This document shows positions 45,755 to 55,013 of a DNA stretch of 64,000 nucleotides, one piece after another. Origin of the DNA: JAFGNB01 sp050304135. GTDB lineage: Bacteria > Fibrobacterota > Chitinivibrionia > Chitinivibrionales > Chitinispirillaceae. The notes beneath the pieces are model-generated. The model was not told the origin of the DNA, searched no databases, and was given only the letters and a program-made list of their open reading frames with translations. The translations under genes were made by a program, and so were the position numbers. The stretch is from the NCBI GenBank assembly GCA_050304135.1, contig JBNLDC010000047.1, positions 15,274 to 79,273 on the forward strand. The letters run 5' to 3'. The first letter of the stretch is position 1. Each line of letters opens with the position of its first letter.

Positions 45755-46233
45755 ATGCAGGATTCCTTCCCGGGCTCCGGGATATGAACGCTGTCATGCG
45801 GAGAAACGGGAACCGTTGGAGCAACGGCAAGAACGGCGAGTTGTACCATTACCTCTTTTTCGATACCGAGTTTCCCGGCCAGAGACGAAAGGATCGATGG
45901 ACCGGGCATGCGCCCGCGGATAATATCGGCTTTTGCTTCGGCCAGAGCAGCCGAGGGTTTGGGATTGTCGGCAGGGAGATAAATAACACAATCCGGAGTG
46001 AATTGTTCAAGAATACTGTTGCTTTCAATGATCAGAAACCGGCACGTCCCGCCACAGCCGAGAATTTCGCGCAGTGGAGTGCCGATGGGAAAATAGTGGT
46101 CCCCGCCGGGTTTCGCCACCGTGTGATGCCCGATTTTCACCATCCGTGCGTCGGGGAGCACTTCGAGCAGCGAACGGGCAAGTGTCGTTTTTCCGATAGC
46201 GGACCGTGCTCCTGCGATCACGATTGTTTTCAT
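45751..46233 (-). CDS. MobB-like P-loop NTPase
   Basis: About 160 residues when started at the ATG at 46233; 46245 is also possible, and an upstream ATG at 46383 would run through the ferritin-like gene in another frame. P-loop GARSAIGKTT, then KIGHHTVAKPGGDHYF resembling the MobB switch region. MobB proteins bind GTP and assist MobA. It lies between the ferritin-like gene and fdhD. It could be a related accessory NTPase rather than true MobB. Confidence 0.75.
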   Translation of the reverse strand: MKTIVIAGARSAIGKTTLARSLLEVLPDARMVKIGHHTVAKPGGDHYFPIGTPLREILGCGGTCRFLIIESNSILEQFTPDCVIYLPADNPKPSAALAEAKADIIRGRMPGPSILSSLAGKLGIEKEVMVQLAVLAVAPTVPVSPHDSVHIPEPGKESCI

Positions 46234-46261
46234 GCCCGTTTCCATTTCCCGCACACGTTCC

Positions 46262-46717
46262 TCAGAACACTTCCGGATACCCGATGTCAACAAACGCTTT
46301 TTCAAGTTTCTGTTTGTGACCGAGTTCCATATTGGCAAGATTCTCGAATATGGAACGTACATCAGGCGTTGATGCGGCAGCAAGTGACTGGTAGAATTCC
46401 ACCGCCTGCTGTTCCTTTTTCATTGCCAGTGTGATTGCATCCGACGGTTTCATGTCGAGGCGCAACTGCGGCAGTTCCTGCGATTCAGCTACTTTCCAGT
46501 CGGTAGACGGTGCAGCTATCTTCATGACCATCGTCGGGTCGTGAAGGAATCGTTCGAGTGCGTCGAAGTGGTTCTGTTCTTCATGCGCAAGCTGTTCAAA
46601 CAGTTCGCGAACAGCGGCGGCGGAAACTTTCCCTGCGACACCGCGGTAGAAGTCCCGTGCTTCGGCTTCCCTTCGGGTGGCGACACTCATGATTTCTTCG
46701 AATTGTGACTGATCCAT
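46262..46717 (-). CDS. Ferritin-like/rubrerythrin-fold protein
   Basis: 151 residues forming a four-helix ferritin-like domain with the two iron-binding repeats E..ARDFYRGVA..(about 18) / LAHEEQNHFDALE and KKEQQAVEFYQSLA / LANMELGHKQKLE, that is two ExxH sites. No rubredoxin domain is attached. Such proteins handle iron or peroxide in anaerobes; here it probably protects the oxygen-sensitive formate dehydrogenase encoded just upstream. AAGGAG precedes the ATG. Confidence 0.85.
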   Translation of the reverse strand: MDQSQFEEIMSVATRREAEARDFYRGVAGKVSAAAVRELFEQLAHEEQNHFDALERFLHDPTMVMKIAAPSTDWKVAESQELPQLRLDMKPSDAITLAMKKEQQAVEFYQSLAAASTPDVRSIFENLANMELGHKQKLEKAFVDIGYPEVF

Positions 46718-46760
46718 GAATTTCTCCTTAATTCATTACAACTGCATTCAGCTGAGGACA

Positions 46761-46793
46761 ACGGGAGGCGCCGGATTATTCCGCACCTCCCGT
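46761..46793 (-). other. Intercistronic hairpin between fdhA and the ferritin-like gene
   Basis: ACGGGAGG (46761-46768) pairs perfectly with CCTCCCGT (46786-46793); inside it, CGGA-ATAA-TCCG forms a second short stem on the minus-strand transcript. No T-tract follows, so it is more likely an mRNA processing or stability hairpin, or a leaky attenuator, than a true terminator. Confidence 0.55.
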
Positions 46794-46799
46794 CGTTAA

Positions 46800-49532
46800 T
46801 TACGGACGAGCCTGTCGTCTTACACCACTGTCAAGTGATCCGACGCCATCGGCGACTTTTTCTATCGAAATGGCGCAGGCCTTATATTCGGCGGTTTCCG
46901 TGACACTGTCAAACTTGTCGATAGTCAGAACGTTTCCGCACGCTTCGGTAAAGTGGAATGAACACCAGGTGACACCAGGAGCGGAACGTTTCGTTACCCA
47001 GGCCTTGAGAGTTATGGATCCTCTCCGGCTTGTCGCTTTTATCGTATCACCGGTTTTGATCCCGAGTTTTTCGGCATCAACGGGACTGATCTCCAGCAGT
47101 TCTTCGCCGAAAATGTTCTCCATACCGATACTGTTGCGGGTTTGTGTTCCGGAATGATAATGCCACAACCGCCTTCCCGTTGACAGAATGAACGGATAGT
47201 CGGTGTCGGGAGGTTCAGCCTGAGGTATATAGTCAGTCCGGGAAAAGAGTCCCTTGCCCCTGGTGAATTTACCATCGCGATGCAGGAATTCGGTTCCCGG
47301 GTGTTCTACGGTCGGGCACGGCCATTGCAGACCTAACTGCTCAATCCGTTCCCAGGTGATGCCCGCATAGGAGGTGGCGGTTTTACGCAGGTCTTCCCAG
47401 ACTGCATTGGCCGAGGTGAAACCAAGGTCGACACCGAGACGTTTCGCCAGCTCCTGCATGACCCACCAGTGGGAACGCGCTTCACCCGGGGGCGTCAGGG
47501 CACGTCGTACCCGCTGGACCCGGCGTTCGGAATTGGTAAAGGTGCCGTCCTCCTCGCCCCAGGAGGTGTCGGGAAAGATCACGTCCGCATAGGGGGTGGT
47601 GATATTCGGGAAAATATCACACACAATAAAAAATTCAAGGGCTTCAAGCTCCTTGATGGTATGTGCCATATTAGGCTCGGTCTGCACTGTATTGTCACCC
47701 ACACAGTAGAGAATCCTTGTGCCGCCGTCAAGCGCCTTGTGCAGCATGGTCGGCATTTTGTACCCCGGTTTTGTTGAGAGGTTCTCCACTCCCCAGGCCT
47801 TTGCCATTTTTTCGGCAACGGTTTTATTGTCGACCGCCTGATAATTATGGTACACGTTGGGAAGCGCGCCGACATCGCAGGCCCCCTGTACGTTATTCTG
47901 ACCACGCAACGGATTGACGCCGCCCGCGTATTTCCCCATGTTGCCGAGCACCATCTGGAGGTTCGCCAGAGTTTTCACATTGTCGGTTCCACAGATATGT
48001 TCCGTAATACCGAGTGTGTAGCAGACACTGGTTGTCTGCGCTTCTCCCAGAATACGTGCCACCTTCTTCATGGTTTCCACGGGAACGCCGCAGATTTCAG
48101 ACGCCTTTTCGACCGGATAATCCTTCACGCTTTCACGGATCAGCTCTGGATTTTCGGTGTTTTCACGCACAAAATCCTCGTCTGCCCAGCCGTTTTTGTA
48201 GATTTCGTTGATCAAACCGTTGATATACGCGATATCGGTGCCGACCTTGTGCTGCACGTACATGGTCGCCCAGCGGGTAAGATCGATGGCCCGCGGATCA
48301 TTCACGATCAGTTTGGCGCCGCGTTTCACCGCACGTTTCATGTAATACGAAATGACCGGGTGGGCCTCGGTGGTGTTCGAACCGATAACGAACAGTACCT
48401 CCGCATCCTGGATTTCGCGAATCGAATTTGTCATTGCACCACTGCCGAACGAAGTAGCCAGACCGGCCACGGTAGGAGCGTGTCACGTTCGGGCGCAGTG
48501 ATCGACATTATTCGTGCCGATCACCGCGCGGGTGAATTTCTGGATTGCGTAATTATTCTCGTTGGTGATCCGGCCGGAACCGAATGCGGAGAATACATCG
48601 GCGCCGTCGCGTTCGGTGATTTCCCTGATCCGGTCAGCCGTGTAATTGAGCGCCTCTTCCCACGAAACCCGGACGTGCTCACCGTTCTTCCTGATCATCG
48701 GGTATTTCAGCCGTTTTGGGCTGGAGGGAAAATCATACGCGTAACGGCCCTTGACGCAGAGCATGCCGTCATTGGGTACCACTTCGCGACCGGTGACCCG
48801 GACAATCCGGTTGTTCTTCCGGTCGACATGGAGGGCAAGCTGACATCCAACACCGCAGTACGGACAGGTAGTATTGATCTTGTCGAGTTCCCACACCCGT
48901 CCGCGGCCGCGCGCCTTTTTATCGGTCAATGCACCCGTCGGGCAGAGCTGAATACATTCACCGCACTGTACACAGGATGATTTTCCCATGGGAAGGTCCT
49001 CGTCGCAGATGACTTTCGTTTCGCTGCTGCGGTGACCGAAGTCGAGCACTTCGTTGACGACGTTGGTGTTGCACCCGGCGATGCACCGGCCGCATTTAAT
49101 GCATTTACTGTCGTCACGGATGATGAATTCGGATGAATCATCCGCCGTGATCTCATCATATGTTTCGTATGAAGGACGGTCTATTCCAAGCCGGTAGGCA
49201 GCTTCCTGCAATTCGCATTCACCGTTCTTTTCACAGCTGAGACAGTCGTGCTGTCCTGATGAGAGCATGAGGTCGACTACCATCCTGCGTGCATTGAGAA
49301 TTTTTTCATTGCTGCTGGAGACCTCCATGCCGTCGGTGACCGCAATGGTGCAGGCGGTCTGCAGGCCGCGCATTCCTTGTATTTCAACGACACAGGCACG
49401 GCATTTCCCTGCCTGACCGGTCCGTCTATGATAGCAGAGTGTCGGAATGTAAATTCCGTTTTCCCGGGCGACATCGAGCACGGTCTGTCCCGGTGTCGCA
49501 TGGAATTCACTACCGTCGATTTTGATTACCAT
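46800..49532 (-). CDS. fdhA: Selenocysteine-containing NAD-linked formate dehydrogenase, catalytic subunit
   Basis: One 910-codon gene interrupted only by TGA at 48485-48483, read as selenocysteine 350. The context DHCART-U-HAPTVAGL matches CCARV-U-HGPSVAGL of E. coli FdhF. N-terminal [2Fe-2S] (Cys33, 44, 47, 61), a NuoG-like HDCLSCEKNGEC segment, two ferredoxin motifs (CIKCGRCIAGC; CVQCGECIQLCP), then the Mo/W-bis-MGD domain (CPYCGVGC binds a further [4Fe-4S]). It oxidises formate to CO2 or the reverse, in the cytoplasm, passing electrons to the NuoF/NuoE partners. AAGGAG lies five bases before the ATG. Automatic pipelines would split it into two genes of about 349 and 556 residues. Confidence 0.93.
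48454..48470 (-). promoter_or_regulatory. Bacterial SECIS-like hairpin
   Basis: On the mRNA, GUGGCC (48470 to 48465) pairs with GGCUAC (48459 to 48454), six pairs with one G-U, closing the loop GGUCU. It begins 13 bases after the UGA. The E. coli fdhF SECIS has the same GGUCU loop, which SelB recognises. selB, selA and tRNA-Sec are not in the window. Confidence 0.85.
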
Positions 49533-49595
49533 TGTTACTCCTTGGTTATTACCATACCGGAAATACCGGTAAGAATCGTTTCAAATTGAATCAGG

Positions 49596-50426
49596 TTATT
49601 TTTCAGAACCTTTTACAAATATGAGATAGTATACTGCTCCCACACAGATACTTCCACCGATAATGTTTCCGAGGGTGACGAGAAGGATGTTTGTTACCGC
49701 ACCACCCATTGAAAGATTGGTGAATGCGGAGATTGCACCCGCCTGCGATGCCAGCCCTTTGGTGAACAGTCCTGCGGGAATGAAATACATATTGGCGATA
49801 CTGTGCTCGAACCCTGAGGTGACAAATGCCATGATCGGGAAGAAAATCGCGAATACTTTGCCGGCGATATCTTTTGCGGCAAGCGCCATCATAACCGCGA
49901 GGCAGACAAGCCAGTTGGCGAGAATGCCGCGAACGAGCATTACGGTTGGGCCAAGGCCGCATTTCCCGTTGGCAATGGCCATGGCGGTAACACCCACCTT
50001 GCCGTCGTTCGCACCGCTCAGAACGGCGATAAGGTACGCAAGCAGGACTGAACCGATGAGATTGGCTACCCAGACAATTGTCCAGTTACGCATCATACCG
50101 CCGAAAGTGATTTTTCCGTCCATCAGCGCAACCGACATAAGTGTGTTGCCGGTAAAGAGTTCCGACCCGGGGATCATAACCAGCATAAGGCCGACGCTGA
50201 AGACTGCACCAATGAAAAATTTCTTGAGTCCGAAAAGGGCGGCGGTTCCGCCGATGTCCCAGCCGGTTGCCACTGTGGTCGCAAGATGCGCGGCAAAGCC
50301 GATGTATATACCGGCGAGTATACCAAGAAGAATCATTTTCCCGGTTGTTAAACCGGCTTTTGAAACGCCGACATTGACCAGGTTTTTGGCAAGTTGAGCC
50401 GGGGGGACGAATCCTGCTTCTGACAT
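49596..50426 (-). CDS. Formate/nitrite transporter (FocA/FdhC family)
   Basis: 276 residues with six TM helices and the FNT-family segments (LAKNLVNVGVSKAGLTTGKMILLG; PGSELFTGNTLMSV; WTIVWVANLIGS; LVRGILANWLVCLAV; GFEHSIANMYFIPAGLF). The pentameric channel moves formate across the inner membrane. Its place between nuoF and fdhA points to formate as substrate. AAGGAG precedes the ATG. Confidence 0.93.
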   Translation of the reverse strand: MSEAGFVPPAQLAKNLVNVGVSKAGLTTGKMILLGILAGIYIGFAAHLATTVATGWDIGGTAALFGLKKFFIGAVFSVGLMLVMIPGSELFTGNTLMSVALMDGKITFGGMMRNWTIVWVANLIGSVLLAYLIAVLSGANDGKVGVTAMAIANGKCGLGPTVMLVRGILANWLVCLAVMMALAAKDIAGKVFAIFFPIMAFVTSGFEHSIANMYFIPAGLFTKGLASQAGAISAFTNLSMGGAVTNILLVTLGNIIGGSICVGAVYYLIFVKGSEK

Positions 50427-50462
50427 TATTCTCTCCTTATGAGGAAAAAAGTGAAAATATGG

Positions 50463-52325
50463 TTAGTTGATTATTACCGCATTGAATTTACAGACGGTTT
50501 TACACTGTCCGCATTTGATACAGGTACTCTGGTCGATAACGTGTTTTACTTTTTTATCGCCGGTGATAGCTCCCACCGGACAGGCTCTTCTGCAGGCACC
50601 GCACCCGATGCAGGCATCGGTGATCTCGTAGCGCCTGAGTGCGGCGCAGACGTGCGCGCGGCATTTCTTCTCGTTTATATGTTCCTCGTACTCTTCTCTG
50701 AAGTGGGTGATGGTGCTGAGCACCGGATTGGGAGCCGTCTGCCCCAGACCGCAGAGAGAGGCGTTTTTAATGTTGTTCGCCAATTCAATCAGATGTTCGA
50801 TATCGCCTTTCTCACCTTTTCCCGCACAGATCCGTTCGAGAATGGTAAGCATCCGTTTGGTCCCCTCACGGCAGGGAACACACTTGCCGCACGACTCCTC
50901 CTGAGTGAATTCCAGAAAGAAACGGGCGACATCAACCATGCATGAGGATTCATCCATGACGATAAGACCACCTGAACCCATGATCGCGCCGAGTTTGGCG
51001 AGGGAATCGTAATCGAGTTCAACATCAAGGTGCTGTTTCGGAATACAGCCGCCCGAAGGACCGCCGATCTGCGCCGCCTTGAAAGCTTTGCCGCCGGGAA
51101 TTCCGCCACCGATATCGAAGAGCACCTCCCGGAGGGTGGTGCCGACGGGAACTTCAACGAGACCGGCATTGACAATTGATCCGGCGAGGGCGAATACCTT
51201 CGTACCGGTACTGACCTGCGACCCGATTTCGGAATACCATGCACCGCCGTTCCTGATGATTTCGGGAATGTTGGCGAATGTCTCGACGTTGTTGAGGCTC
51301 GACGGTTTCTGCCACAGGCCTTTATGGGCAGGAAAGGGTGGGCGGGGGCGTGGCTCGCCGCGCTTGCCTTCAATGGAATTGATAAGCGCCGTCTCTTCAC
51401 CGCAAACAAAAGCACCGGAACCCATACGGATTTCAAGATCAAACGAGAACGAGGATCCGAAAATGTTTTTTCCGAGCAGTCCGGCTTCCCGGGTATCGTC
51501 GAGAGCTTTCTGCAGTCGTTCCACAGCAAGCGGATATTCCGCACGTACGTAAATGTACCCCTGCGAGGCACCTATCGCATACCCGCCGATCATCATCCCT
51601 TCGATGAGGCTGTGGGGATCACCCTCGAGCACACTGCGATCCATGAATGCTCCGGGATCGCCTTCGTCGGCATTGCAGAGGATGTATTTCTGATCCGACT
51701 CATTTTTTCTGGTGTACTGCCACTTCAGATGGGTGGGGAATCCGGCTCCGCCGCGACCGCGGATCTCGCTTTCCCGCACTTCGCCGATTACCTGCTCCGG
51801 GTGCATTGACAGAATGGCTTTGGCAATCGCCTGATACCCGTCTCTGCCGATGTACTCGGTAATGTCGGTGGGATCGATCACCCCGCAGTTGCGCAGAACG
51901 ATTTTATTCTGACGTTTGAAGAAGGTTATATCGGTCATGACCGGTACCGGAGTCTTCCCTTCACCCTCTTTCCAGGTCAGCCGGTCAACAACCTTACCGT
52001 TTTTGATGTGGGACTCGATTATCTCCTCCACATCGCTTTCGGAAACATGCTGATAGAATGTCTTATCGCTGCCCATTACCAGAACAGGGCCACCGGCACA
52101 GGGACCGAGACATCCCGTTTCGACAACTGCGACACTGTCGGCCAATCCGTGTTTCGCGAGAGCTTCACTCAGCGATTTTTTCACTTTCAAGGAACCCGAG
52201 GCGATACACCCGCCGCCCGCGCAGAGTAGTATGCGTTCCTTGAGTTCTTTTCCCAGCTGTTCATTTTTACTGTTAGCTTCGGCCTTGATCGCATTAAGAT
52301 CATCAATAATCGTAATTGTTCTCAT
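50463..52325 (-). CDS. NuoF/HydB-like flavoprotein of the formate dehydrogenase
   Basis: 620 residues in three parts: an N-terminal thioredoxin-like [2Fe-2S] domain (CAGGGC..ETGCLGPCAGG), a NuoF core (RGRGGAGFPTHLKW near 187; GEETALINSIEGKRGEPRPR; cluster motif EESCGKCVPCREG near 475) and a C-terminal two-[4Fe-4S] ferredoxin (CIGCGACRRACP; CIKCGQCKTVCK). The layout matches HydB/HylB of NAD-linked formate dehydrogenases and bifurcating hydrogenases. It carries FMN and the NAD site. A role in electron bifurcation with ferredoxin is possible but not shown by sequence. It starts 2 bases after nuoE. Confidence 0.9.
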   Translation of the reverse strand: MRTITIIDDLNAIKAEANSKNEQLGKELKERILLCAGGGCIASGSLKVKKSLSEALAKHGLADSVAVVETGCLGPCAGGPVLVMGSDKTFYQHVSESDVEEIIESHIKNGKVVDRLTWKEGEGKTPVPVMTDITFFKRQNKIVLRNCGVIDPTDITEYIGRDGYQAIAKAILSMHPEQVIGEVRESEIRGRGGAGFPTHLKWQYTRKNESDQKYILCNADEGDPGAFMDRSVLEGDPHSLIEGMMIGGYAIGASQGYIYVRAEYPLAVERLQKALDDTREAGLLGKNIFGSSFSFDLEIRMGSGAFVCGEETALINSIEGKRGEPRPRPPFPAHKGLWQKPSSLNNVETFANIPEIIRNGGAWYSEIGSQVSTGTKVFALAGSIVNAGLVEVPVGTTLREVLFDIGGGIPGGKAFKAAQIGGPSGGCIPKQHLDVELDYDSLAKLGAIMGSGGLIVMDESSCMVDVARFFLEFTQEESCGKCVPCREGTKRMLTILERICAGKGEKGDIEHLIELANNIKNASLCGLGQTAPNPVLSTITHFREEYEEHINEKKCRAHVCAALRRYEITDACIGCGACRRACPVGAITGDKKVKHVIDQSTCIKCGQCKTVCKFNAVIIN

Positions 52326-52327
52326 TA

Positions 52328-52843
52328 TCAGTTTTTCTCCGTTGCCCGATAGGTGTTGATGATATCACATACCGTTGAAGGTTTCACCTGCTGATGCACA
52401 TCGTCGTTGACCATTATGACCGGTGCAAGTCCGCAGGCGCCGAAACAGCGTCCAACCTCGAGCGAGAAAAGACGGTCTTCGGTAACTCCGCCGATTTCAA
52501 TTCCGAGCTCCTTTTTAAAGGATTCCAGTACCTCGTTTGCACCAAGTACATAGCAGGCCGTTCCCATACAGACGCGAATGACGTATTTCCCGCGAGGATT
52601 CAACGAGAAAAAAGAATAGAAGGTAACGATACCATAAATGCGACTCATCGGAGCACCGAGTTTTTCACTTACCAGTTTCATTGCGCTGACCGGAATGTAT
52701 CCCATAACATTCTGTGTTACCTGCAGGGCAGGTATCAGACCGCCGGGTTTTCCCACGTAGGTGTCCAGTTGCGGATCGAGCTGTTCCAGTAACTGTTTTT
52801 CCAATTGTTCCAACTGTGCTCCAGCACCAGGTGCTTGAGTCAT
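52328..52843 (-). CDS. NuoE/HydC-like [2Fe-2S] subunit
   Basis: 171 residues of the 24-kDa/NuoE family with all four cluster cysteines: VCMGTACYV and VGRCFGACGLAP. Helical N-terminal part (LQVTQNVMGYIPVSAMKLVSEKL). It is the first gene of the formate dehydrogenase set, with AAGGAG five bases before the ATG. In contrast with the NuoE-like domain of HoxF, it keeps its cluster. Confidence 0.92.
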   Translation of the reverse strand: MTQAPGAGAQLEQLEKQLLEQLDPQLDTYVGKPGGLIPALQVTQNVMGYIPVSAMKLVSEKLGAPMSRIYGIVTFYSFFSLNPRGKYVIRVCMGTACYVLGANEVLESFKKELGIEIGGVTEDRLFSLEVGRCFGACGLAPVIMVNDDVHQQVKPSTVCDIINTYRATEKN

Positions 52844-53466
52844 AGCATCTCCTTTTTTACATATAGTTAAAAAAAATTGATCTCTGTCGCTACAGTATTG
52901 ATAAAGCTTGAGGCAATAGGTATCAGATGGCAGTTAGCAATTCACCTCCGGACAATACTGAAATAAGGGTACAATTCGGGTCGGCAATTCGGGCGAAAAA
53001 AAGATGGGGATCTATAGAAACGCGCTGTGACACTAGTAATAATTTTCAGTAACCGTATATTTCAAAAAAGTTATCCGTAAAAGAAAGTTCACCAAAATAG
53101 TTTATGGAAGGGTTCAATGTGAAACTTTGCACGTATTAATTAATTTTTTTCAGCGCTTTTTCATTTATTTATCCGGTGAATACCTGGCGCGGCACAGTGA
53201 AAAACCGGAAGGGTGGCACGTGTAACTTCAACAATATCAACAATAACTATTGCCGGATACGGCAGGGTGGCAACCGGGGAATTAAAATTACCGGCGGACT
53301 GAGGACAGGGGGGGGGCGGCGGCGGCAAGGCCCTCTTCGTCACCAGCGACCGGTGGAAAATTTCACGAACATGAACAGGAACTGTTCAATCAGATCTATA
53401 TTGTTGTATATTATAGATATAGTGACCTGTTACAATGATTCTCAGCTATCAGAAGGAGCGACTATC
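52844..53466. other. Non-coding gap between divergent genes
   Basis: About 620 bases: the promoter region of the nuoE-fdhA-mod-mog block (minus) and of the CBS gene (plus). It contains a G-run with GGC repeats (about 53310-53330) and a perfect dyad GAACAG-GAA-CTGTTC (53373-53387) about 80 bases before the CBS start, which recalls the AACAGGAACT ends of the dispersed repeats. No molybdenum-cofactor riboswitch could be recognised by eye. No gene is supported; a longer in-frame extension of the CBS gene lacks a ribosome site. Confidence 0.45.
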
Positions 53467-53904
53467 ATGGGTGTATCGAGACTGTTAAAGGGAAAAGAAA
53501 TGGATCTCCAGACATGCAAAGGTGATTGCACCGTCTCGGAATGTATAAAAAAGATGAACGATAAAAAGATCGGTGCGCTTGTTGTCGTCGATACCGACGG
53601 CAATCTGAACGGAATCGTGACGGAACGTGATATCATGAGAATGCTCGATAACGGCAGCGTCTCGCTGGAAACAACTCCGGTTTCTGCAATTATGACCGGA
53701 AAAGAGCATCTCATAAAAGTGGGAAAAGAGGCCAACATCAACAGCATTATGGATACCATGACCAATCGGAAGGTCCGACATCTTCCGATAGTGGAAGGCA
53801 ACAGGGTAATTGCCATGGTGTCGATCGGTGATGTGGTTAAAACGTTACTCGGTCATGCTCTCTCCGAAAATGAATCGCTGAAACATTACATTATGGGAAG
53901 CTGA
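53467..53904 (+). CDS. CBS-domain-pair protein
   Basis: 145 residues, nearly all a CBS pair: TVSECIKKMNDKKIGALVVVDTDGNLNGIVTERDIMR and NINSIMDTMTNRKVRHLPIVEGNRVIAMVSIGDVVK. Such stand-alone pairs bind adenine nucleotides and act as energy sensors. The ATG at 53467 has AAGGAG eight bases before. A strong terminator follows. The partner is unknown. Confidence 0.9.
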   Translation: MGVSRLLKGKEMDLQTCKGDCTVSECIKKMNDKKIGALVVVDTDGNLNGIVTERDIMRMLDNGSVSLETTPVSAIMTGKEHLIKVGKEANINSIMDTMTNRKVRHLPIVEGNRVIAMVSIGDVVKTLLGHALSENESLKHYIMGS

Positions 53905-53978
53905 TCGTATTCCCGGCGATACACTGTGCGGAGCGATCGGAATGGTCGTGCCCACGTTGAACTGCGAATTATTTTCAC

Positions 53979-54010
53979 TATACCGGAAGTATTTTCCGGT
54001 ATATTTTTTT
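53979..54010 (+). terminator. Intrinsic terminator of the CBS gene
   Basis: TATACCGGAA (53979-53988) and TTCCGGTATA (53994-54003) form a ten-pair stem with a five-base loop, followed directly by seven T. This ends the CBS transcript before the cytochrome-b5-like gene. Confidence 0.88.
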
Positions 54011-54047
54011 ATCCTCTTTTATTCCGGTACATCTTCAGGAGGTTACA

Positions 54048-54455
54048 ATGGCCCGTAGTGTGATGGTTGGTGGTATCTTGCTTTGTGTTGGTGCTTTATA
54101 CCTTCTTTCGGCAAACGACGGTATGGCGGCAGAGAAACAATCGGATTCAACACTTACGGTAAAAGAAAAGTCGACGGTCAGTGACTCATCGGTAAAAGTG
54201 GTGAAGGCGGAGCAGTTGGCGCTGACGATTGAGGAGCTGGCAGCGTATAACGGCAAGGATGGAAAACCTACCTATGTTGCCGTTGATGGGGTCGTTTATG
54301 ATGTTTCCGATACCAAAGCATGGAAAAAAGGAAAACATAAAGGGTACAAGGCAGGTACCGATATCACCGATCTTATCAAGAAAAAAAGTCCGCACGGAAG
54401 CAGCATTCTTAAAAAACGCAAGGCAGTCGGCACAATTATATCGTCGAACGAGTGA
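54048..54455 (+). CDS. Secreted cytochrome-b5-like heme/steroid-binding protein
   Basis: 135 residues with an N-terminal signal or anchor (SVMVGGILLCVGALYLLSA) and a C-terminal cytochrome b5-like domain (about 62-130): LTIEELAAYNGKDGKPTYVAVDGVVYDVS. Two candidate heme-ligand histidines lie in KHKGYKAGTD and SPHGSS, the pattern of bacterial b5-like proteins. Probably periplasmic; electron transfer or heme binding is inferred. AGGAGG lies six bases before the ATG. Confidence 0.85.
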   Translation: MARSVMVGGILLCVGALYLLSANDGMAAEKQSDSTLTVKEKSTVSDSSVKVVKAEQLALTIEELAAYNGKDGKPTYVAVDGVVYDVSDTKAWKKGKHKGYKAGTDITDLIKKKSPHGSSILKKRKAVGTIISSNE

Positions 54456-54657
54456 TCTGAACACTCTTTATCGTACTACTCCGGGAATACTGTGGTTGAG
54501 GAGTGTCCTGCTTCTCTCCGGCTGCAGTATTTCACCCGCCGTTCTCAAACATTGACCCGTCAAACCATCTATGATACACTAGTGAACAATGCTAACCGAG
54601 TTATGCTTTGTATTCAGTCGCACAGAAACCGCCCAATAACTTCAGGAGAGAACGGCG

Positions 54658-54996
54658 ATGAGCCTAGAGCTCAGCGAACATCTTACCCCCAACACCGCTG
54701 TCCTGCGGGTTGTCGGTTCAATCAATCAGATGGAAGTCTACCGTTTTTCGCGTGCCCTTCGTGCTATTGAGCAGAAGGGGCATCCATTTATTGCCGTTGA
54801 CATATCCAAAGTGGAATATCTCGAGAGCCATGCCCTCGGTATCCTCGTATCGCATTTTCTGGCACTGCAGAAGCAGGGGCGTGAACTGGTGTTTTTCAGT
54901 TCAAGCGATACCTCGACCAGTTACGTTATCAATCTGCTCGAATCGACACGACTGAACGAAATGATCCGCATCGTCAGACCTTCACAAACGGTATAA
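54658..54996 (+). CDS. STAS-domain protein (anti-sigma factor antagonist-like)
   Basis: 112 residues, a single STAS domain. The region of the phosphorylatable residue reads VDISKVEYLESHALGILV, with Ser in ESHALG at the place of the usual DSSGLG serine. In partner switching such proteins bind an HATPase-type kinase unless phosphorylated. AGGAGAG precedes the ATG; first of three tightly spaced genes. Confidence 0.88.
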   Translation: MSLELSEHLTPNTAVLRVVGSINQMEVYRFSRALRAIEQKGHPFIAVDISKVEYLESHALGILVSHFLALQKQGRELVFFSSSDTSTSYVINLLESTRLNEMIRIVRPSQTV

Positions 54997-55013
54997 GACA
55001 GAGAGGACCGAAG

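Noticed and set aside
45751..46383. Longer N-terminus for the MobB-like protein
   Set aside because: The extra 50 residues overlap the ferritin-like gene in another frame and have no family resemblance; the start at 46233 or 46245 fits the P-loop position.
48471..48485. Apparent nonsense mutation or frameshift splitting formate dehydrogenase
   Set aside because: Frame is unchanged on both sides, the residue aligns with Sec of FdhF and a SECIS-like hairpin follows, so it is one selenoprotein gene.
47847..48980. 377-codon plus-strand frame across the Sec region of fdhA
   Set aside because: Antisense shadow; the minus strand carries the conserved FDH motifs throughout.
53373..53387. LexA box at GAACAGGAACTGTTC
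   Set aside because: Spacing (GAAC-N7-GTTC) does not fit the known GAAC-N4-GTTC box, and the sequence matches the AACAGGAACT repeat ends instead.
53176..53466. N-terminal extension of the CBS protein
   Set aside because: Low-complexity Gly/Arg/Asn sequence without ribosome site; AAGGAG lies before 53467.
52844..53466. Molybdenum-cofactor riboswitch ahead of the formate/Mo block
   Set aside because: No arrangement of the conserved stems could be recognised by eye; a covariance-model search would decide.
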